From: a virus
Virus record (IMG/VR): IMGVR_UViG_3300036828_000242
Span: 1 to 30,644 of that record
Strand: one strand, 5' to 3'
Length of the DNA stretch: 30,644 bases
Part shown: positions 21,388 through 27,977 of the stretch, piece by piece
Numbering within the stretch: the first letter of the stretch is position 1
How the letters are laid out: each line of letters opens with the position of its first letter
The notes under the pieces: generated by a model
What the model was told of the DNA's origin: nothing
Databases searched by the model: none
The model's input: the letters and a program-made list of their open reading frames with translations, nothing else
Made by a program: the position numbers and the translations under genes

Positions 21388-23799
21388 ATGGCCGTCTATA
21401 TTGCTCCAGGAGTTTATGCGCGAGATGTTGACTTATCAGCAATTGTTCAAAACCAAGCTACTTCTGTAGGAGCTATTGTTGGACAGGCAGAGCGAGGTCC
21501 TGTCAACAAGAGGGCGCTTTTTACCAATGTTGGTGGGATTACTACGATTAATGGTAAGCCTAATACGGATTATGGTTACGCGATGTACTGTGGTATTTGT
21601 GCTCTAGAGGAAATGACTCAGTTATATTTCACAAGGATTTGTGTCGAAGGTCGATATGCAGGTGTTTTGGTTAATCAGGCAGGACTTACTGAAACTGTTA
21701 TTAACCAGTTTTCTACAGCGAATGGTACTAGCAGAATTTTTGCTGGTATATTGCCTATGGTTCCTCTTGTGTCGCTTACGAGCCTTAACTTTGGCTCTGG
21801 AGACGTGCCCGTTCAGGTTTATAAGGAACAGCAGCTTGGACTAGGTGACGGATCTACGTCTTCGTTTACCAGTTTCTTGTCTGGTGCGCCTATCAGTACT
21901 TTATTTGCTATTATGAATGGTAATACTCAGATCAATGTTACAGTCGACTCTCTTGGCAATGTCACGGGTGTTGGAATAACCTCCGGGTTCCTCAATAAGC
22001 AAACGGGTAGTCTTACTATCCAGCTTGCATCGCCTCCTGTGTCTAATACCGTCATCACTGCTAGGTATATGTCAGTTTCTGGCGATAGTAACATTTTCGG
22101 TGTTGGTATTACTAGTGGCACTATCAATTATGTTTCTGGTGTGATTAACGTTACCTTTAATACGCCTCCTCCTAACCATCAAGCCATTTCGGCTACCTAT
22201 GTCTCTGACAATCCTACTACACCATTAGGTGAAGGCGTTCTCAGTGAGGCACCAGATGCCTTCCCAGTCAATATGACACAGGTGATTGGAACTGGAGACA
22301 ATAGTAATCCAACTTTTGCTGCAACATTGTCTCCTACACCGATCGTCACCCTTCAGGAGATTCATATAGGCACGACAGTTATTCCTGTCGTAGTAGATAG
22401 CTTAGGGAATGTTACTGGCCAGGGGATCACAACTGGTATCTTGGAGCCTGAGGTTGGTGCTCTTGAAGTTACCTTTGCTGTAGCTCCGGGGACAGGTGTT
22501 CCTATCTCTGCTAAATTCAACGGTTCGGACACTACTCATACTTGCTTTATGATCTACGCAGAAAATCCTGGCAAATGGGGCAATAATATTAGTGTCCAAG
22601 TTCAGCCTGTTGCCTGGGACCCTACCGCTTTCAGACTCGTCATTCAAGAAACGTCGAGTGGAGTACACATTACCAAAGAGGTCTGGGAAGTCTCTCGAAT
22701 ACCTAACCAGAAAGATGGTTATGGAAATAATATGTATTTGGAGACCAGGATTAACGGTCTCTCAAACTATATAAGAGTCCTAGATAACGTAGATATCCCC
22801 AATACAGTAATGCCTGCCTTTACCACTTATCCTGTGTACTTTACTCAAGGGGACGATGGTACTGCTATTACGTCTGGCGATATCATCCAGGCTTGGCAGC
22901 TATATGCCAATCAAGCGGTTGTTGATATCAATATTCTGATAAATGGCGGCTACGTCTCTGACGATGACTGGTCGGTGCAAGAGTCCATCCAAGCTCTTGC
23001 TGAGAAACGTCGTGACTGCTTTGCTATCTTTGACATACCTTTCGACCGTACTGAGATATCTCCTATTACTTATGCGTCTGATTGGAGACTGAACTACCAG
23101 AATATTGAGTCCAGCTTCACGGCTTTGTACTCGCCTTGGATAAAGTGTTACGATAGTTATAACGATATTCCAAATCTACCAATTCCTCCATCCGGTTTTG
23201 CTGCTCAGGTCTTTGCCCGTACCGACTGGGTGACTTACCCTTGGTATGCCCCTGCTGGTTACAATAGAGCGGTATTGCGGTCAGAGACACTACCGCCTAT
23301 GGACGTGACCGTTCGTTATGATCAGCAGGGGGAGATCGAAGCGCTGTACGGTAATCCCGTCAACATCAACCCGATCATCTTCTCTCCAGGGGACGGTATC
23401 GTCATTTTTGGTCAGAAGACACAGCAATCTAAGCCTTCTGCTTTGGATAGGATCAATGTCAGGCGGTTGATTATCACTTTTGAGCGTGCGGCAAAACAGT
23501 TTCTGAAGTACAAGCTCTTTGAGTTGAACAATCAATATACTCGGTTGGATATTGAAACTGCTATCAATCAATATCTTACTACAGTGCAAGCTCAAAACGG
23601 CGTCTATACATTCAAGACGGTCTGTAATGAAAGTAACAATACTCCACAGATCATAGATGCGAACCAATTGAATGTGGATGTGTATCTACAACCAGAGAAG
23701 GATGCGGAATTCATTCAGTTGCAAAACATTATAACAGCGACTGGTGCGAACTTTCAGGTAATACAACGTGGCTTCAATCTTTCTATAGCACAGCAATAA
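21388..23799 (+). CDS. Tail sheath protein, gp18-like, with inserted beta domains
   Basis: ATG at 21388 with TAGGAG upstream. The N-terminal AVYIAPGVYARDVD and ATSVGAIVGQAERGPV, and the C-terminal RLIITFERAAKQFLKYKLFELN and VCNESNNTPQIIDANQLNVDV, are landmark sheath regions; contraction of this protein drives the tail tube into the host. At 803 aa it is longer than T4 gp18 (659). The extra part is about residues 140-385: two copies of a beta domain (GDGS...VDSLGNVTGVGIT, and GTGDNSNPTF...VDSLGNVTGQGIT) with a half-copy between them. These likely lie on the outer surface. The same kind of domain occurs in the capsid protein. Confidence 0.95.
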   Translation: MAVYIAPGVYARDVDLSAIVQNQATSVGAIVGQAERGPVNKRALFTNVGGITTINGKPNTDYGYAMYCGICALEEMTQLYFTRICVEGRYAGVLVNQAGLTETVINQFSTANGTSRIFAGILPMVPLVSLTSLNFGSGDVPVQVYKEQQLGLGDGSTSSFTSFLSGAPISTLFAIMNGNTQINVTVDSLGNVTGVGITSGFLNKQTGSLTIQLASPPVSNTVITARYMSVSGDSNIFGVGITSGTINYVSGVINVTFNTPPPNHQAISATYVSDNPTTPLGEGVLSEAPDAFPVNMTQVIGTGDNSNPTFAATLSPTPIVTLQEIHIGTTVIPVVVDSLGNVTGQGITTGILEPEVGALEVTFAVAPGTGVPISAKFNGSDTTHTCFMIYAENPGKWGNNISVQVQPVAWDPTAFRLVIQETSSGVHITKEVWEVSRIPNQKDGYGNNMYLETRINGLSNYIRVLDNVDIPNTVMPAFTTYPVYFTQGDDGTAITSGDIIQAWQLYANQAVVDINILINGGYVSDDDWSVQESIQALAEKRRDCFAIFDIPFDRTEISPITYASDWRLNYQNIESSFTALYSPWIKCYDSYNDIPNLPIPPSGFAAQVFARTDWVTYPWYAPAGYNRAVLRSETLPPMDVTVRYDQQGEIEALYGNPVNINPIIFSPGDGIVIFGQKTQQSKPSALDRINVRRLIITFERAAKQFLKYKLFELNNQYTRLDIETAINQYLTTVQAQNGVYTFKTVCNESNNTPQIIDANQLNVDVYLQPEKDAEFIQLQNIITATGANFQVIQRGFNLSIAQQ

Positions 23800-23827
23800 G
23801 ATATAGCTGTAACACTAAGGGGAAACC

Positions 23828-24406
23828 ATGTCAAGGAAAACAGGAAAGTATTCTGGATACTCGTCTCATCCTTTGTACCAACGTTTTTGCGATATGATAC
23901 AGAGAGGTAAAGACGTAGGCTGTGATTTTGAGCTTGAAGAAGAAAACTTCTATCTTTGGACGGAAGTTATCGGGCCAGTCCCACCGGCTATGGAATGTCC
24001 GTCTGTTGGTCGATATGATCATTCGAAAGGTTATGTCTTTGATCACGAGAACAACAGGTGGAATTTTAGGTGGGAGGAGTGGCGGGATAATAATCTAGAG
24101 GGTGCTGCTAGAGGGCGAGAGGCCGCTCTTGCTGGTCCTAATCATGCAAGTAAGAACCCGGAGATAATGAGACAGATCAACTATAGCCAGTTGGCTAAAG
24201 GTACTCATAATAGCCAAATTAAGAGTTCAGAGGAACTTGCAAAAATGGCAAGAAATCGGGTTAAGGCAGCCATTGCTAATGGAAACCATTTGAGTCAGCA
24301 GTGGTACACGTGTGATTCTTGTGGTCGTACTATTGGAGGTCCTTGGGGCAAGCGTCACATGGACACCAAACCATGTCAAACGGTAGAACAGAGAGGAGTA
24401 CGATAA
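23828..24406 (+). CDS. HNH-like nuclease of the RYDHxKGY family, next to the intron
   Basis: ATG at 23828 with AAGGGGAAA upstream. The core (residues about 58-82) is VGRYDHSKGYVFDHENNRW; earlier parts match the relatives (HPLYQRFCDMIQRGKD, FYLWTEVIG). GTHNSQ follows at about residue 120, then a C-terminal zinc finger (CDSCGRTIGG...KRHMDTKPC). Its TAA overlaps the tail tube ATG, and the group I intron begins 57 nt further on, so it may serve that intron by cutting the intronless site (inference). No nuclease ORF is inside the intron. Confidence 0.8.
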   Translation: MSRKTGKYSGYSSHPLYQRFCDMIQRGKDVGCDFELEEENFYLWTEVIGPVPPAMECPSVGRYDHSKGYVFDHENNRWNFRWEEWRDNNLEGAARGREAALAGPNHASKNPEIMRQINYSQLAKGTHNSQIKSSEELAKMARNRVKAAIANGNHLSQQWYTCDSCGRTIGGPWGKRHMDTKPCQTVEQRGVR

Positions 24407-25210
24407 TGGCAGGTCCAGTTTCTATCAATGACGTGCAAGGATTGGTGGATCCGTTAAAGGGTTGAATTTTTAGCCCCGTAGTGAAGCAATTCGCTAATGA
24501 CAATGTGGAGAATTCGGTGGAACTCCTAGTCGCGTAAGCTAGGACAATACCGAGCGGAGCCCTGTAAAAAGGGAACGTGTAACGACTATCCCGAAAGGGA
24601 GTAGGACCAAGCGGTCCGAAGTACCACACAACCCAAGTGGTTGATGATATAGTCTCCTCTCATAGGTAACTATGAGCAGTTCCTCTGAGGAACGGTTAGA
24701 GCCTAGCGAACTCTAGCGAAGATCAGGTACCAATTCCAAATGACGATTAGTCCAGCACGAGGTGGCATCTCCTCCCAGTTACTCAGTCTTCGATGTACTG
24801 CGACTGAATTACCTGGAATTGCTCTTGATCAAGTGCCAATAGATTTGGCTGGCTTTACTCTTGTCTATGGTGGACGAGTCAGGTTTAGCCACACCTGGAG
24901 AACGACGTTGGTCGAGGGTACCAACTCGGAAATACGCATTGCAATCGCCTCATGGATGAAGACAGCATACAACTGGATTACAGGGGTAGGTGCTAACAAG
25001 ACTACTATCCAATCTACTGCCAAGATCCAGATGTACGACAACCCGAACAATCCTATAGTTGCCAACTACCTGTATGGACTATTTCCTATTGCCAACCCTG
25101 CCATCGCTCTTCAGATGGCTCAAAGTACAGCTGTAGCTCCGGATATCACCTGGAGTTTTGACTATTGTGATATGGACGCTATTTCTGGACAAGGGTTGCA
25201 GACTGGGTAA
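24406..25210 (+). CDS. Tail tube protein, gp19-like, split by a group I intron
   Basis: Exon 1 is 24406-24462 (19 codons, ending in DPLKG), exon 2 is 24728-25210 (160 codons and stop, starting YQFQMTISPA). Joined, they give 179 residues (T4 gp19 has 163). Sheath-then-tube gene order, the LSLRCTATELPGI segment and the C-terminal SFDYCDMDAI pattern fit a contractile-phage tube, which forms the channel for DNA. Unspliced RNA stops at a TGA right after exon 1. The ATG at 24740 is an internal Met of exon 2 and should not be used as the start. The start overlaps the stop of the nuclease gene. Confidence 0.88.
24463..24727 (+). ncRNA. Group I self-splicing intron, subgroup IA-type, no ORF
   Basis: The fold can be drawn by hand. 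P1: exon GGGT (24459-24462) with GCCC (24473-24476), a U-G pair at the splice site, extended by TGAA/TTTA. P3: TGTGG (24504-24508) with CCACA (24624-24628). P4: CGGT/ACCG (24515/24549). P5: TCCTAG/CTAGGA (24524/24539). P6: CCCT/AGGG (24560/24570). P7: GACTAT (24584-24589) with ATAGTC (24649-24654). Two hairpins between P7 and P3 (CCC-GAAA-GGG, GGACC-GGTCC) are the P7.1 and P7.2 of subgroup IA. P8: CAACC/GGTTG (24629/24639). P9-region hairpins: CTCATAG/CTATGAG and GTTCCT/AGGAAC. The last base is G, as required. 265 nt. Confidence 0.93.
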
Positions 25211-25222
25211 GGATTATACATC

Positions 25223-25969
25223 ATGGCTAATACATTACCTCCTATGCCTAATGTAGCTGCTTCTGACGTAATAGTTTCTACTCCGACTCCAACACCATCT
25301 CCAAATTTTGCCAATAACTTTTCCGGTACTCCTGGTACTGACGGTATAATAACCTTATACACCTTCAATGGAGAGCCGGTTCCAGAACCACATCGGGTCT
25401 GGAAGTTTACAGTCCAACTGCCTAAGTTTGGTGCTGTGAGAGTTCCTATTGTTCAGTCTATAGAACCTGGTTTTGATAATACGTCACCAGTTGCACATCC
25501 TATCGGCGGTAGACATCATTTCCAAGCAGACTTTTTTGATGCGACTGAATTACGTTTACTATTTTACGGTGATGAGTTCATGACTCCAATAGACTACATA
25601 CTAGCTTGGAAGAAGAAAATACGAAACTATAATATCAATACAGGTTTAGACGATGGTACTTATAATTATCCTGAAGGACAGGATGGTTATCTACAAGATA
25701 TAACAGTTATCCTTCAAAGCTATGGGAATGAAACTACATATAGGATTGTTTATCAACAGTGTTTCCCCACTACTATGGCGCCATTGCGTCTGGACTATGA
25801 ACCTTCAGGTAGAACAGCGATTGCTCAATCATTTGCAGTGAATCGAGTTCTTACTAATTCAGCAACAGAAGAAGGGGCTTCTCAGAATCTTATAAAAGCA
25901 CAGCAGAATAGGATAACTCCTGGTGGTGCAGCCTTCAAGTTTAATAACGTTCAGAGACTAAGTCTCTAA
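25223..25969 (+). CDS. Second tube-like tail protein, 248 aa
   Basis: ATG at 25223, AAGGA about 9 nt upstream. An N-terminal Thr/Pro-rich arm (residues 1-50) precedes a beta-rich domain: WKFTVQLPKFGAVRVPIVQS, the FQADFFDATELRLLFYGDEF block, and near the end TTYRIVYQQCFPTTMAPLRL, the FPT..PL type of signal seen in tail-tube folds. Size and position right after the tube suggest a tube-paralogue, tube initiator or terminator (gp54- or gp3-like roles), but I cannot tell which. Confidence 0.6.
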   Translation: MANTLPPMPNVAASDVIVSTPTPTPSPNFANNFSGTPGTDGIITLYTFNGEPVPEPHRVWKFTVQLPKFGAVRVPIVQSIEPGFDNTSPVAHPIGGRHHFQADFFDATELRLLFYGDEFMTPIDYILAWKKKIRNYNINTGLDDGTYNYPEGQDGYLQDITVILQSYGNETTYRIVYQQCFPTTMAPLRLDYEPSGRTAIAQSFAVNRVLTNSATEEGASQNLIKAQQNRITPGGAAFKFNNVQRLSL

Positions 25970-25986
25970 AGTGAGAGGTTACTACT

Positions 25987-26142
25987 ATGCAGAATGTTGG
26001 TTTAATTCTGTTAGTGTTTTCTTTCGTATTCGCTTGTATCGCGACGCGGTGGGCTTTCCCACCTTGGAACTTCCTTGCCCTATCGGTTGCCTTCTGGATT
26101 GCCTCAGAGTTACTAGGTGGCTTGTCCAAGGTCATCCATTGA
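25987..26142 (+). CDS. Two-helix membrane mini-protein, 51 aa
   Basis: ATG at 25987 with GAGAGG 8-9 nt upstream. Two hydrophobic segments (residues 2-19, NVGLILLVFSFVFACIA; and about 28-45, NFLALSVAFWIAS) are joined by TRWAFPPW, a layout of a small inner-membrane protein with a tight turn. A longer frame over the same DNA gives a Cys/Arg-rich product without sense. Unknown function; tail-gene clusters of phages do sometimes contain lysis-type or membrane proteins. Confidence 0.6.
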   Translation: MQNVGLILLVFSFVFACIATRWAFPPWNFLALSVAFWIASELLGGLSKVIH

Positions 26143-26218
26143 CAGCCCTTCTCCCTGCAAGGGGAAGCCTGTGATGCGTCAAATCGATCGAGCGGCAGGG
26201 TAGCCAAGCTCCTAGCCG

Positions 26219-26260
26219 AACCTATCCCAAGCCTTCCGTAGGTGCTTACACGGATAGGTT
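26219..26260 (+). terminator. Strong hairpin between tail genes
   Basis: AACCTATCC (26219-26227) pairs perfectly with GGATAGGTT (26252-26260); inside, AAGC pairs with GCTT and CCT with AGG. Just upstream CTTCTCC and GGGGAAG (near 26150-26167) can form another stem. The 163-nt gap 26143-26305 thus looks like a structured leader or terminator for the baseplate gene at 26306. There is no T-run. Confidence 0.5.
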
Positions 26261-26305
26261 GGGGACCATCGTAAAAATCAACTGTAAGAATAATGGAGGG
26301 TTACA

Positions 26306-27376
26306 GTGCAGTACTTTCCCATCACTTTGCCCGGTGCAAGACTTTATCCATCAGATATATCTATTAGGCAGTTTGGTCCGATGGAAGTCGAGTCCTATTA
26401 CATTGTTCGTAGGACGGGATCTCTAACTGCCCTTCGTAATCTTGTCAGTAATACGATTAAAGGCATTACTGTTGAAGATATGTATGAGCCTGATTTTCTT
26501 TTCACAATGTATTGGCATCGCGTTAACTCCTATATGAATTTCCCGTATAATCTCCCATGGAATTGTCCAGCTTGTAGCAGTCCAAATCTGACCAAGCTTG
26601 ATCTCACCAAGATAGTGTCACCATCCATCCCAGACGACTATCCCGCCGATGGTGCTACACTCGACCTCCCCTGTGGACTACCGATCGTCTTCCGTCTCCC
26701 AAAGGAGACCGATGACGTGCGTGCTGCTGATCAAATCAAAGCCCTCCAGATAGAAAACCCGAATGAAGGTCAGCTTAGGAAAGCTGAGCTTCTTTGCATG
26801 ATGGAGTTGGACAGCAACTACGATCCTCTCGAAAAATGGGATTTTGTCAATAAAGTATTCACTCCAGAAGACATCTTTGTGATTGATGGGTTCAAGAGAG
26901 CTTTCAAATACGGTCCAGATAACATTATGGATTGTAGGTGTGACAAGTGTGGGGCTGACCAGAAAGTTTCCTTTCGATTTTCAATCTTTGAATTCTTTCC
27001 CACTGATACCGACTCAGCAGCTGTACGAATTAGAATACTTCCTCATAAAGCATCTAAGGCTGATGCCAAGCGAGCAAAGGAGCATGTCCTTTCAAAAATT
27101 GCTGTGGCTCCACAAACGCCACCAACGGGAGTTGGAGGAACTGGCCAACGTGAAGCAAGAGTTAGAAGCGAGAGTAGCGTCGATGAGTCCCCACAGACGA
27201 TAAAGCAAACGGTAAAGCCTGACGTATATCAATCAGGGACCATGGTTGTTCCTAAGGTACCTGCTAATCTAGCTGCTAAGATATTGGAGGAGGCGAAGCA
27301 TGAAATTAACCTAGAGATAGAACAAGAATCATCTTCTGGACAAGCTCCTTTTAAGTCGATAGTCGGCCGAAAATAA
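26306..27376 (+). CDS. gp26-like baseplate protein with zinc Cys pairs
   Basis: GTG start at 26306 with GGAGGG 7 nt upstream. The first 240 residues resemble the T4 baseplate hub assembly family (gp26/PF12322 type): an N-terminal RLYPSDISIRQFGPMEVESY start, then C87-x-x-C90 (NCPAC) and C212-x-x-C215 (CDKC), pairs that would bind one zinc. The C-terminal 110 residues are charged, Pro/Thr/Ser-rich and low in complexity, with a helical end (AAKILEEAKHEINLEIEQE). It lies between tail tube and tape-measure-like genes, where hub proteins are found. Assignment by pattern; moderate. Confidence 0.55.
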   Translation: MQYFPITLPGARLYPSDISIRQFGPMEVESYYIVRRTGSLTALRNLVSNTIKGITVEDMYEPDFLFTMYWHRVNSYMNFPYNLPWNCPACSSPNLTKLDLTKIVSPSIPDDYPADGATLDLPCGLPIVFRLPKETDDVRAADQIKALQIENPNEGQLRKAELLCMMELDSNYDPLEKWDFVNKVFTPEDIFVIDGFKRAFKYGPDNIMDCRCDKCGADQKVSFRFSIFEFFPTDTDSAAVRIRILPHKASKADAKRAKEHVLSKIAVAPQTPPTGVGGTGQREARVRSESSVDESPQTIKQTVKPDVYQSGTMVVPKVPANLAAKILEEAKHEINLEIEQESSSGQAPFKSIVGRK

Positions 27377-27903
27377 TTACCATTGAAGTTTATTGCGTAT
27401 TCTATGAATTTGGGTATCTGATATATTGTATTCTCTTGCTAGTTCCGAATAGATACCATAATGGTACGGACGTGTTCTAATGTTATTGATGTCAGTTTGT
27501 GTAAGTTTAGCTCTACCATTGCGTTCCTTCTTATTGTGGACTCCATGCCTAACTTTATCATCTACATTTTCTTTTTGAGTCCCCCATTCAAGATTCTCAG
27601 GCCATCTATTATCAGTTGAATCACCATTTAAATGACGGCAGCATTCTTTTCTAGGGGGACATGGACCATAAAATGTACTTAATACAAGTATATGGATCGG
27701 ATGTTTTTGTTTTCCTTGGCTGACTATCATGTACCCATTGTTGGACCGATCACGCCACTGTTTTCTGAGTTCGATCTTATATTAATCTGTTTGTTTCTTA
27801 CGAAAGCACCAGGTAGTGCTCGAACCCGACCCTTATTTGAGACTTGGTGAAAGGGCCAGCCTATGATATCTTTCCATATCTCACCGTCCAGATCTTTGGT
27901 CAT
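27377..27903 (-). pseudogene. Frameshifted NUMOD4-HNH homing endonuclease
   Basis: Read on the minus strand, an ATG at 27903 with GGAGG upstream opens a NUMOD4 motif (EIWKDIIGWPFHQVSNKGRVRALPG), but this frame stops at 27727. The continuation, ELRKQWRDRSNNGYMIVSQGK, then FYGPCPPRKECCRHLNGDSTDNRWPENLEWGT and an HTH-like tail (KLTQTDINNI...LAREYNISDTQIHRIR), is in another frame ending at 27377. The intact relative at 6766-7770 has these parts in one frame, so one base was lost (or two gained) near 27765-27785. The downstream piece could still be made from the ATG at 27730. A sequencing error would also explain it. Confidence 0.8.
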
Positions 27904-27930
27904 CTTATGCCTCCTAAATGTAGCTGTGTC

Positions 27931-27959
27931 ATTGTACTGGACCTATCTTTCTAAGTCAA
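27931..27959 (-). promoter_or_regulatory. Sigma70-like promoter for the broken antisense HNH gene
   Basis: On the minus strand TTGACT (27959-27954), 17 nt, then TACAAT (27936-27931): both boxes match the consensus at 5 of 6 positions with ideal spacing, 28 nt before the start codon at 27903. It drives the frameshifted nuclease, and it reads away from the tape-measure-like gene starting at 27978. Confidence 0.75.
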
Positions 27960-27977
27960 TGGTCTTGGTAAGAAATA

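Noticed and set aside
21312-21437. Short ORF ahead of and into the sheath gene
   Set aside because: It has no ribosome site and overlaps the sheath start by about 50 nt in another frame; its end is Cys/Arg-rich noise.
24740-25210. Tail tube gene starting at the ATG at 24740
   Set aside because: The group I intron fold ends at 24727 and joins exon 1 in frame; this ATG is an internal codon of exon 2.
25971-26174. 67-codon ORF in another frame over the 25987 mini-protein
   Set aside because: Cys/Arg-rich with no pattern; the 25987 frame has a better ribosome site and a sensible two-helix layout.
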